Shown: in pieces, positions 1 through 8,515 of the stretch
How positions within the stretch are numbered: position 1 is the first letter of the stretch
How the letters are laid out: each line of letters opens with the position of its first letter
DNA from: Bdellovibrionales bacterium
GTDB lineage: Bacteria; Bdellovibrionota; Bdellovibrionia; Bdellovibrionales; UBA1609
Direction: 5' to 3'
Assembly: GCA_023299885.1 (NCBI GenBank)
Contig: JALZUS010000005.1
Coordinates: forward strand, 1-47,980
Length of the DNA: 47,980 nt
The notes under the pieces: model-generated
Seen by the model: only the letters and a program-made list of their open reading frames with translations
Told to the model about the DNA's origin: nothing
The model's database searches: none
Position numbers and translations under genes: made by a program

Positions 1-1446
1 GGTGAAGCACGTGAGTCGTTAGCCGCTATCCCTGGTTTGGCAGCAAAAGGCCAAGTGAATCCATATGTACTAATAATTTCTGATAACAATACAAAACTAT
101 CTGGTCGTATCGATGAGCAAAGTTTTTCTATGGTTCCAACATTTGAGTCTTTAAAGGCTTTGGGTTGGAAAGTAATAGAGGTAGAGGCGGGTCATGACTT
201 AGAGGCTTGTCTTGAGGCTATCGAAAGCGCTTGTGATATAGCTACAAAAAACTCAAAACAGCCCGTGGCTTTGCATGTAAAAACAATTAAAGGCTACGGT
301 GTTAAAAAGACAGAAGAGTCAGCCTCTGGTGGGCATGGTTTTCCATTAAAAACGACAGAAGGCTTGCCGGCTTTTATTGATGAAATTTATAATGGTAAAG
401 AGGTGCCAGCAGAGTTTACAGCATGGTGTGATGCCCTTAAGAATGATGAAGCCCAAAAGATCGCAAGCAATAAGAACGCAAAGCCTAGCGCTATAAAAAA
501 AGAAAAAGTTCAGGTGGGCGTAGCCAATGCGCTTATAGATGCTCGCAAAAAAGGTTTGCCAGTTATTTCTGTAACTTCAGACCTTCCGGGCTCTACAGGA
601 CTAGCTGCTTTTAGAAAAGAATTTGCAGAAGCCTCTTTTGATGTAGGCATTGCAGAGTCTAACATGGTGAGCACTGCTGCTGGTTTTGCAAAAGAGGGTT
701 ATGTACCTGTTGTGGATACCTTTGCACAGTTTGGTGTAACAAAGGGTGCGCTGCCATTAACAATGGCTTCTCTTTCTGGTGCGCCAGTAATTTCAGTTTT
801 TTCTCATGCAGGTTTTCAGGATGCTGCCGATGGGGCCTCTCACCAGGGGTTAACCTATATGTCTATGGTGTCGGCCATACCAAATACAAAAGTCTTTTGT
901 TTAAGTACATCTAAAGAGGCTTACGAGCTAATCACTCAAGCAATTACTGATTATGCTAGCGCATTAAAAGCAGGTAAAACGCCAATGCAATATGTTTTCT
1001 TTTTAGGTCGCGAAACATTTGTACCAGAAATTTCTGGAGCCACTTATAAGATAGGTAAGGCGCAAGTTTTATTTGGTGCTGGTGATGCAGATGCAACCAT
1101 TGTAGCGACGGGTCCGCTAGTGCATCAGGCGCTAAAGGCCGCTGAAACTTTAAAAGCTAATGGTAAAAAGGTTTATGTTGTGAATTTATCTAATGTGAAT
1201 GATATCGATACAGACACAATTGCAGAGTGTTTAAAAAAATCTAAGGGTAAATTAGTCACTGTTGAAGACCATCAAATGATTGGTGGCTTTGGGGCATTGG
1301 TTACACATGCGCTGGCGCTTAAGGGGTGCGAATTTAAATTAACAAGCTTAGCTGTAAAAGGTGAGTTTGGTAGAAGCGCGTATTCTGCAGGGGAGTTGTA
1401 TGCTTTGCATGGGCTAGATGCTGAAGCGATTGTGGCTGCTGTTTAG
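1..1446 (+). CDS. tkt: Transketolase, C-terminal part (5' end outside window)
   Basis: Thiamine-diphosphate enzyme of the non-oxidative pentose phosphate pathway, moving two-carbon ketol units between sugar phosphates in the cytoplasm. The frame is open from base 1 and begins with GEARESLAAIPGLAAKG, so the gene starts upstream. About 481 residues are present against some 620-670 for a full enzyme. Visible signatures are SDNNTKLSGRI and HVKTIKGYGVKK of the ThDP-binding half, then the pyrimidine-binding half with VTSDLPGSTG, GIAESNMVSTAAGFA and SHAGFQDAADGASHQG, and a C-terminal domain with VEDHQMIGGFG. The TTG at 37 is internal, not a start. A strong terminator follows 16 bases after the stop. 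The family is clear; a dihydroxyacetone synthase-type paralogue cannot be excluded without the N-terminus. Confidence 0.9.
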   Translation, partial: GEARESLAAIPGLAAKGQVNPYVLIISDNNTKLSGRIDEQSFSMVPTFESLKALGWKVIEVEAGHDLEACLEAIESACDIATKNSKQPVALHVKTIKGYGVKKTEESASGGHGFPLKTTEGLPAFIDEIYNGKEVPAEFTAWCDALKNDEAQKIASNKNAKPSAIKKEKVQVGVANALIDARKKGLPVISVTSDLPGSTGLAAFRKEFAEASFDVGIAESNMVSTAAGFAKEGYVPVVDTFAQFGVTKGALPLTMASLSGAPVISVFSHAGFQDAADGASHQGLTYMSMVSAIPNTKVFCLSTSKEAYELITQAITDYASALKAGKTPMQYVFFLGRETFVPEISGATYKIGKAQVLFGAGDADATIVATGPLVHQALKAAETLKANGKKVYVVNLSNVNDIDTDTIAECLKKSKGKLVTVEDHQMIGGFGALVTHALALKGCEFKLTSLAVKGEFGRSAYSAGELYALHGLDAEAIVAAV

Positions 1447-1462
1447 TTTTTAATTTTTAGAC

Positions 1463-1500
1463 AATAAAAAAGCTCACTGTTAAAAGTGAGCTTTTTTATT
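1463..1500. terminator. Bidirectional intrinsic terminator
   Basis: Perfect 16-bp stem (1463-1478 with 1485-1500) around the loop GTTAAA, with an A-run on the left arm and a T-run on the right. It can terminate both the transketolase gene from the left and the small exported gene from the right. Its core AAAAAAGCTCAC is shared with the terminator at 2548-2579. Confidence 0.92.
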
Positions 1501-1516
1501 GAACTTATTAAAAATA

Positions 1517-1888
1517 TTAATTTCTGCTTGGTCCACAGTCGTAAACTGCATCTGAAGCTGTAACCACAGTTCTTCCGCCTGTTGCAGCGGGGCCGGCTGC
1601 AAATAACTCTAACTTAGAAGTTGTATCAGTTTTTATAGAACAACCATCAGCTAATGGCGCATGTGCATTAACAGTAATGCTAAAACTAGGGTGGATTTCA
1701 TTCCCCATGAAAGTGGTTGTGCTTCCAGTCTTTACAATTTTAAGATCTTTAATAGATGTAGATCCAGCTTTTTCAACAAATGATTCGTTTGAAATGACTG
1801 CATTCAATGCGTCTACAACTTCAGTCAGTGTTGCTGAGAAAGCGCTTGTTGATGCCATAAGTAAAACTGCCATTAATAATTTCTTCAT
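1517..1888 (-). CDS. Small exported protein of unknown function
   Basis: 123 residues with a clean Sec signal peptide (MKKLLMAVLLMASTSAFSA, cleavage likely after residue 19), so periplasmic or secreted. The mature part is about 104 residues, mostly polar and beta-rich in appearance, with two cysteines (in DGCSIK and YDCGPS) that could form one disulfide near the C-terminus. No family recognised. The start is supported by AGGGAG a few bases upstream. It is divergent from another small exported protein at 2112 with a near-identical ribosome-binding context (AAAGGGAGAA), and the two are separated by 223 bases holding a hairpin. The protein could belong to a small adhesin or inhibitor-like secreted set, but nothing in the sequence proves that. 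Confidence 0.75.
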   Translation of the reverse strand: MKKLLMAVLLMASTSAFSATLTEVVDALNAVISNESFVEKAGSTSIKDLKIVKTGSTTTFMGNEIHPSFSITVNAHAPLADGCSIKTDTTSKLELFAAGPAATGGRTVVTASDAVYDCGPSRN

Positions 1889-1977
1889 AATAAATTCTCC
1901 CTTTGTGAGATTGAAGTATGCCTGTATTCATTGCCTTAAGTAAGGTTATTGAGGCCCTTAGAAAGGATTACATTTAC

Positions 1978-2014
1978 ATTGGCTTTGGGCATAGGAAATA
2001 TATACAAAGCCAAT
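1978..2014. promoter_or_regulatory. 10-bp inverted repeat between divergent secreted-protein genes
   Basis: ATTGGCTTTG at 1978-1987 is exactly complementary to CAAAGCCAAT at 2005-2014, with a 17-base spacer. It sits in the 223-base divergent intergenic region and could be an operator acting on both promoters, or a leader hairpin. A smaller dyad, CCTTAAGTAAGG, lies nearby at about 1934-1945. No regulator can be named. Confidence 0.45.
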
Positions 2015-2111
2015 ACTGTGTAATGATTGATTATTTTTTTATATAAAATATTTGTAATGTCTTTTTTAATAGATTGGTTTTCATATCAGTTTTAATTAAA
2101 AGGGAGAAAAA

Positions 2112-2531
2112 ATGTCAAAAATTATTTTAATTTTAATATCATTCGTTTTTTCAGCATCTTCATATGCTGAGTCACTACTTAAAGAAGTGAGCGCTACAAG
2201 CTTAGGTGAGTATAAACTTGTAAAAGTAAGTTTGGATAAACCTACAGGTAATTACTCTCTAACTGTTTCGGATATAGCTCGTTCTTCATGCGGTAAAACG
2301 CCAGGTGCTTACTTAGATTCTGAAAGTTTGTCTGAAAATGTTAGCACTGTTAATATTGTTGGAATGACAATAACTCAAGATTGCCCTGTAAGACAGTTGC
2401 CTGATGGAACGGTTGAGGCTTATCCAGTTATTGAGTATGAAAGAGCTGGGCAGATGGAGTTTACTGCAACTGGGTCTGAAGTTTATTTTTTAATTCCAGC
2501 TCATGCTAACTACTTTGTAGAAAAAAGATAA
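2112..2531 (+). CDS. Small exported protein of unknown function
   Basis: 139 residues, starting MSKIILILISFVFSASSYAE, a typical Sec signal peptide with a cleavage site after SYA. The mature protein is about 120 residues with two cysteines (SSCGKT and QDCPVR) spaced some 40 residues apart, compatible with one disulfide, and looks like a compact beta-rich domain. The ribosome-binding site is AAGGGAG just before ATG. The gene is monocistronic, closed by the terminator at 2548-2579. Overall size, signal peptide and two-Cys pattern resemble the exported protein at 8515-8925, but by eye no residue-level homology could be established. Function unknown. Confidence 0.75.
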   Translation: MSKIILILISFVFSASSYAESLLKEVSATSLGEYKLVKVSLDKPTGNYSLTVSDIARSSCGKTPGAYLDSESLSENVSTVNIVGMTITQDCPVRQLPDGTVEAYPVIEYERAGQMEFTATGSEVYFLIPAHANYFVEKR

Positions 2532-2547
2532 ACGGATTTCTGGTAAC

Positions 2548-2579
2548 AAAAAAGCTCACATTAATATGTGAGCTTTTTT
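2548..2579. terminator. Bidirectional intrinsic terminator
   Basis: Perfect 14-bp stem (2548-2561 with 2566-2579), loop TAAT, A-run on the left and T-run on the right. It lies between the convergent exported-protein gene and tatA and can serve both. The AAAAAAGCTCAC/GTGAGCTTTTTT core matches the terminator at 1463-1500. Confidence 0.92.
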
Positions 2580-2602
2580 TATGCTTTGAATTTATTAAGC
2601 CT

Positions 2603-2791
2603 TTAAGCTTTATCGTCTAAGCTTTCTTTTTTTACGCTATCAGTAACATCAATCTCATCCTCACTGATGCCTTTTTTAAAGTTTTTAATGCTTTCGCCTA
2701 ATGATTTACCAAGGCCTGGTAATCTTTTTGAACCGAATAAAACAATAACGATTCCGCCAACGATAAGTAATTGCCATAAACTGGGACTCAT
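2603..2791 (-). CDS. tatA: Twin-arginine translocase subunit TatA/TatE
   Basis: Single-pass inner-membrane protein that oligomerises with TatBC to move folded proteins across the membrane. The 62-residue sequence shows the TatA plan: a short N-out segment, a transmembrane helix (about residues 5-20), the hinge FGSKRLPGLGKSLGESI with its conserved Phe-Gly, an amphipathic helix with GxxxKxFKKG, and an acidic tail. AGGAG precedes ATG at good spacing. It is shorter than Escherichia coli TatA (89 residues) but within the family range. No tatB or tatC is adjacent, so the locus is separate from the rest of the Tat system. Confidence 0.9.
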   Translation of the reverse strand: MSPSLWQLLIVGGIVIVLFGSKRLPGLGKSLGESIKNFKKGISEDEIDVTDSVKKESLDDKA

Positions 2792-2878
2792 AAATTTGCT
2801 CCTATTAGGTTTTGTTCTCTATCTATTTATAATAACCTGTGAGGGTAAAACAAGCAAAATGTAAAATTTAGGTCTATC

Positions 2879-4141
2879 CTAGGCTTCAGAATCTTCTTCT
2901 TCGGCTTCAAATTTTACATTTTTGTCTCTGTTTTGATGGCTTAGGCTCCAAAACATAAGGTCATCGCCTGAGAGGCTGTAATCAAGCTTAGCTAGCTTTA
3001 TAGCTAAAGGCATAGCATCGTTATTGAGGGCGGCACTTCTGCGGCGCTCGCCTCTGCGTTCAAACTCTTCTCGTTTATGCAGAAAGCTTTGTAGTTGAAT
3101 GGCTCTTAAAATAAGGCTTTGTTCGTAGTTGAAAATACCCAGCTCGCGTTTTGTGAATTCTTGCAAGTTTTTGTTTTTAACCATGGAAGAGGTCGTGTGC
3201 TCTTCTGCTGGGTCATTACTGATAGCAGCCCTAAAGTAGGCAAAAGTAATTCCAGACATAAGTTCTATGTTGTCGTTAGGTCTTATAGACTGGTGATAAT
3301 AGTTAGTCATGTAGTTACAAAAAATTTCATTTTGCTCGGGGTTGTCTAAAACTTTTTGTAAGTTGGGTAATAAATAAGGTGCTAGGCCAAAATCATAACA
3401 GTCTAAAAAAGGAAGCAATGGGTTTTTTGTGCGCAAAAACTTTAGATACTCTTCGCGGCGTCTTGGTAAGGCGCTAAATTCTAAGATAGGCGCAGTCTCT
3501 TGAATAGCCTGGCGTAGAGTTGTTTCTAGTGCAAAATTAATTTTATATTTTAAGCGTATAGCTCTTAAGCTTCTGATGGAGTCTTCTTCTATGCGTTGCT
3601 TGGGTTCGCCAATCATGCGTATCCAGCCTTCATGAAGGTCTTTAAGGCCTCCTACTTCATCGAGTAAAACATCATCAACGGGGTCATAAAATAAAGCGTT
3701 TATAGTGAAGTCTCTGCGGTAAGCATCTTCTTTAGGGTCACCAAAAAGGTTGTCGCCCCATTGGCTTTCGTCGTCTTTCTCTTCTGCGCTGGGGTCACGT
3801 CTAAATGTAGCGACTTCGTATTGTTGCTCCTGTTGGTTAACAGTGCGCTTAACTAATACTAGTTTAAATCTGCGCCCAATAACAAAGGCATTACGTATAA
3901 GCTTTCGTACTTGGTTGGGCCTAGCCATTGTACCAATGTCATAGTCCTTAGGATTAATACCTAAAAGTAAATCGCGGACGCAACCACCAACTAAGTAAGT
4001 TGTATGACCAGCGTTTTTTAATTTTTTTACGATATTAAAGGCGTGACGATCAAGCCAGTCTTTATGAAGCCGGGGAGTGGGTTTTTCTTTTTTGGCGTCA
4101 GATTGTGAGTGGCCATTTTGTGCTGTAGTCTTAGATGTCAT
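2879..4141 (-). CDS. pcnB: Poly(A) polymerase I
   Basis: Adds 3' poly(A) tails that mark RNAs for decay. 420 residues of the class II nucleotidyltransferase fold: the catalytic GG and DxD motifs appear as VGGCVRDLLLG and KDYDIGT (about residues 52-72), followed by IGRRFKLVLV, which favours a poly(A) polymerase over a CCA-adding enzyme. Then come RRDFTINALFYDP and the RNA-binding neck RIEEDSIRSLRAIRLKYK. The C-terminal third (residues 230-420) is charged, with an Arg-rich patch near residues 363-371. No Shine-Dalgarno is evident before ATG 4139-4141. The gene diverges from the hydrolase at 4160 with only 18 bases between start codons. Confidence 0.88.
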   Translation of the reverse strand: MTSKTTAQNGHSQSDAKKEKPTPRLHKDWLDRHAFNIVKKLKNAGHTTYLVGGCVRDLLLGINPKDYDIGTMARPNQVRKLIRNAFVIGRRFKLVLVKRTVNQQEQQYEVATFRRDPSAEEKDDESQWGDNLFGDPKEDAYRRDFTINALFYDPVDDVLLDEVGGLKDLHEGWIRMIGEPKQRIEEDSIRSLRAIRLKYKINFALETTLRQAIQETAPILEFSALPRRREEYLKFLRTKNPLLPFLDCYDFGLAPYLLPNLQKVLDNPEQNEIFCNYMTNYYHQSIRPNDNIELMSGITFAYFRAAISNDPAEEHTTSSMVKNKNLQEFTKRELGIFNYEQSLILRAIQLQSFLHKREEFERRGERRRSAALNNDAMPLAIKLAKLDYSLSGDDLMFWSLSHQNRDKNVKFEAEEEDSEA

Positions 4142-4159
4142 AACTGTATAGGAGCCACA

Positions 4160-5005
4160 GTGTCATATTTGGACGATCACTTCAACTTTGAAATTTCTGG
4201 AGAAATCACCAGAGAAACTAATGAAGGCGATACAGCCCCTAAATTGGTTTTTTTACATGGGCTTATGGGCTCCTTAAGTAACTGGAGAAGCTTGGTAAAG
4301 CATTTCTCTGAAAGCTATCAGGTGCTTACTTATGACCAAAGGGGTCATGGCAGGTCCTTTAAGCCTGAGTCTGGTTATGCGCCATCTGATTTTGCTGATG
4401 ATTTGCATCAAATTATTAATGACTTAGGCTGGGATAAAATCAACTTAGTAGGCCACTCTATGGGCGCTAGAAATGCCTTACAGTTTGCAGCTCTTTACCC
4501 TGAGAGGGTCCAATCTTTAGTTATGGAAGATATGGGGCCTGAGTCTGTAGATAAATCTGTTGATAGAATTACAGGTCTTATCACTTCAGTACCAACGCCT
4601 TTTAAAAATAAGCAGCAAGCTAAAGATTTTTTTGCAGGGCCATTTTTAGAGATCCATAAAGAAAATAAGCAGGTAGCTACCCTAGCCAAGTTTTTTTACT
4701 CTAATTTAGATCAGGCAGAGGGTGGTTCTATAGATTGGCGTTTTTCTAAAGAGGGTATTCTTAAAACGATGGAAGAGGGGCGCGGTGTAGACCGATGGGC
4801 TGAGTTTACAGCTCTTTCCATGCCTACAATGGTAATGCGAGGTGAGTACTCTAATGACCTTAGCCGAGAGGTGTTTGATAAGATGCAAAGCGTTAACAGA
4901 AAAGCCAAGGCTATAGAAGTTAAGGGTGTGGGGCACTGGATTCATTTTGAAAAACCAAAAGAGTTTACTCAGCTATTAAAGACCTTCTTGGAGTCATCTC
5001 ATTGA
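4160..5005 (+). CDS. Alpha/beta-fold hydrolase
   Basis: 281 residues starting at GTG 4160, chosen because AGGAG at 4151-4155 sits five bases upstream; a longer reading from 4109 would overlap the pcnB start and has no ribosome-binding site. Alpha/beta hydrolase features are the oxyanion strand LVFLHGLMGS (about 29-38), DQRGHGRS, the nucleophile elbow GHSMG with Ser100, and the catalytic His in GVGHWIHFE near the C-terminus. The arrangement resembles the YbfF/epoxide-hydrolase-like esterase branch, but the substrate cannot be read from sequence. No signal peptide, so cytoplasmic. It runs in the same direction as the helicase 32 bases downstream. Confidence 0.85.
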   Translation: MSYLDDHFNFEISGEITRETNEGDTAPKLVFLHGLMGSLSNWRSLVKHFSESYQVLTYDQRGHGRSFKPESGYAPSDFADDLHQIINDLGWDKINLVGHSMGARNALQFAALYPERVQSLVMEDMGPESVDKSVDRITGLITSVPTPFKNKQQAKDFFAGPFLEIHKENKQVATLAKFFYSNLDQAEGGSIDWRFSKEGILKTMEEGRGVDRWAEFTALSMPTMVMRGEYSNDLSREVFDKMQSVNRKAKAIEVKGVGHWIHFEKPKEFTQLLKTFLESSH

Positions 5006-5037
5006 CCTTATAGGGGGCACAGACTACAACTAGCATA

Positions 5038-6702
5038 GTGAAATTTTCAGACTTAAATCTACATCCCGATCTAGCAAAAACTATAACCGATATTGGTTTT
5101 ACAGAGTGTACTCCTATACAAGAGGCCTCGATTCCAATCATACAAGAAGGCAAGGATATTTCAGGCCTTGCTCAAACAGGTACTGGCAAAACTGGTGCTT
5201 ACTTGATTCCGGTGATAGATAGAATTTTAAAATCTAAACAAACAGCAGAGCCTACTGACCAAGACCGCTTTGTTGGTTTTAAAGAGTGGCGTGAACCTCA
5301 TTTTATTTTAGTACTAGTTCCAACACGTGAGTTGGCTCAGCAGGTACAGGATAATTTTAATACTTTCTCTAAAGGTACAGGTTTAAAATCTGTTGCTATT
5401 TATGGTGGTACTTCTTATGAGCCACAAAAAAAGGCTTTAGCTGAAGGCGTTCAATTTGTAATTGCAACTCCTGGTCGTTTGATTGATTTATTTAAAGACA
5501 AAGTTGTAGATTTACACCAAGTGCGTGCCATTATTTTTGATGAAGCCGATAGAATGTTTGATATGGGCTTTAAAGATGATATGCGCTATTTGCTAACTCG
5601 CATTCCTCGTGAAAGACAAATGCTTATCTTTAGTGCCACAATGAATTTTGAGGTTTCTAATGTAGCTTATGAGTTTGGTTCAGAGCCTATCGAAGTTAAT
5701 ATCAGTAAAGACCAAACAACTGCTGAAAATGTGAAAGATGAAATTTTTCATGTAGGAGACTCTGATAAGCCTTCTTATTTATACTCTTTAATTAAACGTG
5801 ATAACCCAAAGCAGGTTATTGTTTTTACAAACTTTAAATACAAAGTAGAGCGTGTTGCTAGATTTTTATCTGACAATGGGTTTCCGGCAGTGGGTATTTC
5901 AAGCTTATTATCTCAGGCACAGCGCAATAAAGTAATGGGCCAATTTAAAGACCCTGAATCTAAACAAAATATTTTAGTAGCTACAGATGTGGCTGCTCGT
6001 GGTTTAGATATTAAAGGCGTTGATATGGTAGTTAACTTTGAAATGCCTGATTCTGCAGAAAACTATGTGCATCGTATTGGACGTACTGGCCGCGCAGGGG
6101 CTGAAGGTGTTGCCTTTAGTTTAGTAAGCGACCGTGATGTTGAAGCTTTGTCTCGTATTCATGATTATGTAGATAGAAAATTAGATATTGGTTGGTTAGA
6201 AGATAAAGAAATTTTAACTGATGTTAAAAAAATGCAAGAGTTCTCGCCAAGAGTTTCTTACGATAAAAAACCAGGCCGTGATGGTCGAAGAAATTCTGGC
6301 GGCAAAGGTGGACCTCGCCGTGATGGTGCTAAAGGCGGACCAAGACGTGACCAAAAGCGTGATGGACGACCTGGAGCTAAAAAGTTTGATGGCCCTAAGC
6401 GTGATCATAAAGCTGGAGGCAGCAAGCCTTATAGCAAAAAGAAAAGCGTTCATAGAGATAATGATATAGATGGCCGTAGCTCTGGAAGCTCTGCTAAAGT
6501 AGCATCTAGCAAACCAGCTAATTTTAAAAAGAAGTCTTCAGCTAAAAAGAAGAACGTTAAATTTAAATCTACTTATAAGCACAAAAACAACAGACCTAAA
6601 TTTGACCCTACTCAAAAGCGTACAGGTAAAAAGCCAGCAGCGGCTGCACCTCAAGGTTTAGGTCAAAAAGTTTCTAGCTTCTTTAAAGATTTATTTAGTT
6701 AA
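5038..6702 (+). CDS. DEAD-box ATP-dependent RNA helicase
   Basis: 554 residues with all helicase motifs in order: Q motif (GFTECTPIQ, about 20-28), motif I AQTGTGKT, Ia PTRELAQQ, Ib TPGR, II DEAD with RMFDMGF, III SAT, V ATDVAARGLDIKGVD, VI HRIGRTGRAG. From about residue 400 the protein becomes a 150-residue low-complexity tail rich in Lys, Arg and Gly, likely a nonspecific RNA-binding extension as in RhlE/CsdA-type helicases. The GTG start has only a distant G-rich site (TAGGGGG, about 20 bases upstream). The last 39 bases, coding for VSSFFKDLFS and the stop, recur exactly at 8925-8963 after a three-gene insert. Role inferred: ribosome assembly or RNA decay. Confidence 0.93.
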   Translation: MKFSDLNLHPDLAKTITDIGFTECTPIQEASIPIIQEGKDISGLAQTGTGKTGAYLIPVIDRILKSKQTAEPTDQDRFVGFKEWREPHFILVLVPTRELAQQVQDNFNTFSKGTGLKSVAIYGGTSYEPQKKALAEGVQFVIATPGRLIDLFKDKVVDLHQVRAIIFDEADRMFDMGFKDDMRYLLTRIPRERQMLIFSATMNFEVSNVAYEFGSEPIEVNISKDQTTAENVKDEIFHVGDSDKPSYLYSLIKRDNPKQVIVFTNFKYKVERVARFLSDNGFPAVGISSLLSQAQRNKVMGQFKDPESKQNILVATDVAARGLDIKGVDMVVNFEMPDSAENYVHRIGRTGRAGAEGVAFSLVSDRDVEALSRIHDYVDRKLDIGWLEDKEILTDVKKMQEFSPRVSYDKKPGRDGRRNSGGKGGPRRDGAKGGPRRDQKRDGRPGAKKFDGPKRDHKAGGSKPYSKKKSVHRDNDIDGRSSGSSAKVASSKPANFKKKSSAKKKNVKFKSTYKHKNNRPKFDPTQKRTGKKPAAAAPQGLGQKVSSFFKDLFS

Positions 6703-6703
6703 A
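6665..6703 (+). repeat. 39-bp direct repeat, left copy (end of helicase gene)
   Basis: Thirty-nine bases identical to 8925-8963, containing TTTCTAGCTTCTTTAAAGAT and ending TTTAGTTAAA. The left copy encodes the last residues and stop of the helicase. Bases flanking both copies differ (C versus A before, C versus A after), so the identity has sharp edges, like an attachment-site core. Confidence 0.9.
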
Positions 6704-6750
6704 CTAAGAAATTTTTTTATTTAAATTTTTTACAATATCATGAATGATTT

Positions 6751-6776
6751 ACTGTGGTATCCAAGTAGCCCACAGT
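6751..6776. promoter_or_regulatory. Inverted repeat upstream of TIGR02147 regulator
   Basis: ACTGTGG (6751-6757) pairs with CCACAGT (6770-6776). An overlapping alternative dyad TAGCC (6766-6770)/GGCTA (6782-6786) competes with it. Located about 50 bases before the regulator start, it is a plausible autoregulatory operator or leader hairpin. Confidence 0.3.
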
Positions 6777-6827
6777 TTGTAGGCTATTTTCTTTACTGAG
6801 TACATCTATATTTGCTACAAGCTCTTT

Positions 6828-7589
6828 ATGCAGACGCAAAACTTTAAGGACATTCTTAGGCAAGAGCTTGAAAGCAGAGCTAAGGTAAACTCTAGTTACT
6901 CACTAAGAGCTTTCGCAAGAGACTTGCAAATTGACCCGTCAAATTTATCTAAAATTATATCGGGAAAGATATCGCCATTTAAAAAAACAAAAGAGCGCAT
7001 TCTATTAGATTTAGGTTTCTCTCTGAAAGAGACATTAATAATTATTGAAAAAAAGAAAGCCCATTTAAAAAACTTTAAAACTTTAGAAATCGAAGCTTTT
7101 GAATATATTTCTGAGTGGCATCATGATGCTATTTTAGAGTTAACAAGACTCTCTTTTTTTAAGCCTAGCCATAAATGGATAGCTAAAACCTTAGATATTT
7201 CTGAGTTGAAAGTTAAATTGGCTGTGGAAAGGCTAGTTAGCTTAGGTTACTTAGAGATTACAGAAGATAAAAAATGGATTGATAAGCTTGGTGATGTAAC
7301 AATGCACAAAAATGTTAATTTCACTAATCATGCTTTGAAGAATAGGCAGATTGATATTTTAAAAAAATCTGAAGATGCTGTCAGGTCTACTCCTGTTGCA
7401 GAGAGAGATCACACATACACTATGTTTGCGATTGATAGAAATGACATTCAAGAAGTGAAGCAAGAGATTAAAACCTTTAGGAGGAAGCTGACTCAGTTTT
7501 TAGAGCGCGGAGCTACTAAGCCAAACAGTGTTTATCAGCTGCACATAGGTTTCTTTCCTTTAACTAAAAAATATAACCAGGAGCAATAA
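6828..7589 (+). CDS. TIGR02147 family (DUF4423) transcriptional regulator
   Basis: 253 residues. The N-terminus is a helix-turn-helix of the TIGR02147 type: FKDILRQELESR, SYSLRAFARDLQIDPSNLSKIISGK (about 23-47). A middle winged-helix-like segment (SEWHHDAILELTRLSFFKP, then WIAKTLDISELKVKLAVERLVSLGYLE) matches the DUF4423 region with its W-H-AILEL signature. This family is abundant in Bdellovibrionota and often lies next to genes for secreted proteins; regulated targets are mostly unknown. The ribosome-binding site is weak. Two bases separate its stop from the next start, so it forms an operon with the two exported proteins and probably controls them. Cytoplasmic DNA-binding protein by inference. 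Confidence 0.88.
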   Translation: MQTQNFKDILRQELESRAKVNSSYSLRAFARDLQIDPSNLSKIISGKISPFKKTKERILLDLGFSLKETLIIIEKKKAHLKNFKTLEIEAFEYISEWHHDAILELTRLSFFKPSHKWIAKTLDISELKVKLAVERLVSLGYLEITEDKKWIDKLGDVTMHKNVNFTNHALKNRQIDILKKSEDAVRSTPVAERDHTYTMFAIDRNDIQEVKQEIKTFRRKLTQFLERGATKPNSVYQLHIGFFPLTKKYNQEQ

Positions 7590-7591
7590 CA

Positions 7592-8515
7592 ATGAGACAT
7601 TTATTAATCACTTTTGCGCTTATCTTTACATGCATTAGTTCACATGCATCAAAAGACGGAGGCGGTGGCAATATAATAGAGAATGAACAAGTGAGTTTTA
7701 AAGATATGTCTAGGTTTTTATCAAAAAGTAAATCCTTAGTTATAGCTTGGCTTAACTTTCAGCAGCTTAATATGGAAAATAATTTTTATGTAAGTTACGG
7801 AGATAGGGATACCGAAAAAGCGATTCAAAGCTTGATTGCTAACAGAAAAATAAACCCTAGCTTAGAGGATAACCTTAGGTTTGAACTTCTTGTAGATAGT
7901 GGTTGTTATGTTGCGGGAGAAGGCTACAAAGATGCGGGTGTGGTGCAAGAGTACCAAGATGGTAAATATCCAATTTGTATTAGCTATGAAAGGCTCTCTA
8001 AAAAACTAAATAAAGTTAACTTTAGAAAGCAATTATTTGCTTTAATTATTCATGAGATGAGCCACTGGGCAGGGTTGGGTGAGTTGGATGCGCAGCTAAT
8101 TCAGAAGTATGTTTATGACTCAGTTTTAGGTATAGATTTAGAAAAAATAGCAAAAATCTCGTCACTGCAAATATATATCTACTCTCGTACGGGGGATGCA
8201 GTTAATCATCTACTCATGAACGGAACATATTCAAAGAGCAAGGCTCAAAGTGAGGCTTATCGCATAAGTAATAATATGTCTGAAAACTATATTAAAAAAG
8301 CACCATTTAACTTTATCCCTGTAGGGGTATCTAAAGTAATTTTAGATTATAGAGATAGAGATAGAGATAAAATGATTAGTACACTGGGCGCATATGCTGA
8401 ATTACTTGAAATATACAATACAACTAGAGCTCATTATTATGAGGTTAACCATCCAGAACCAACTAAATGGTTAAATAAAATGTTACTTAATAACAATAAA
8501 AAAGGAGAATTATAA
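7592..8515 (+). CDS. Exported protein with HExxHxxGxxE zinc-protease-like motif
   Basis: 307 residues with a Sec signal peptide (MRHLLITFALIFTCISSHAS), followed by a Gly-rich DGGGGN stretch often seen at the start of mature Bdellovibrio exported proteins. At residues 154-164 HEMSHWAGLGE has two His, the general-base Glu and a third acidic ligand in the metzincin-like spacing HExxHxxGxx(H/D/E). No other protease landmark is certain, so zinc protease is a motif-based inference. Cysteines at 105 and 129 could form a disulfide. Residues around 255-262 (YRDRDRDK) come from a 6-base tandem repeat. AGGAG precedes ATG; the stop overlaps the next start as TAATG. Confidence 0.75.
   Translation: MRHLLITFALIFTCISSHASKDGGGGNIIENEQVSFKDMSRFLSKSKSLVIAWLNFQQLNMENNFYVSYGDRDTEKAIQSLIANRKINPSLEDNLRFELLVDSGCYVAGEGYKDAGVVQEYQDGKYPICISYERLSKKLNKVNFRKQLFALIIHEMSHWAGLGELDAQLIQKYVYDSVLGIDLEKIAKISSLQIYIYSRTGDAVNHLLMNGTYSKSKAQSEAYRISNNMSENYIKKAPFNFIPVGVSKVILDYRDRDRDKMISTLGAYAELLEIYNTTRAHYYEVNHPEPTKWLNKMLLNNNKKGEL

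Noticed and set aside
37..60. A TTG that could start the transketolase reading frame
   Set aside because: The frame is open to base 1 and upstream residues match transketolase, so the true start is outside the window.
1677..1943. Plus-strand open frame across the first exported protein
   Set aside because: It lies antisense to a gene with signal peptide and ribosome site, and has no recognisable domain.
1889..2111. A small RNA gene in the divergent intergenic region
   Set aside because: There is a hairpin but no T-run after it and no promoter that could be assigned, so it is listed only as an inverted repeat.
6214..6469. Open frames on both strands in the helicase tail
   Set aside because: They are by-products of the Lys/Arg/Gly-rich low-complexity coding sequence.
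8351..8368. Three tandem copies of AGAGAT in the protease-like gene as a phase-variation tract
   Set aside because: The unit is six bases, so slippage changes residue number but not frame, and the copy number is low.
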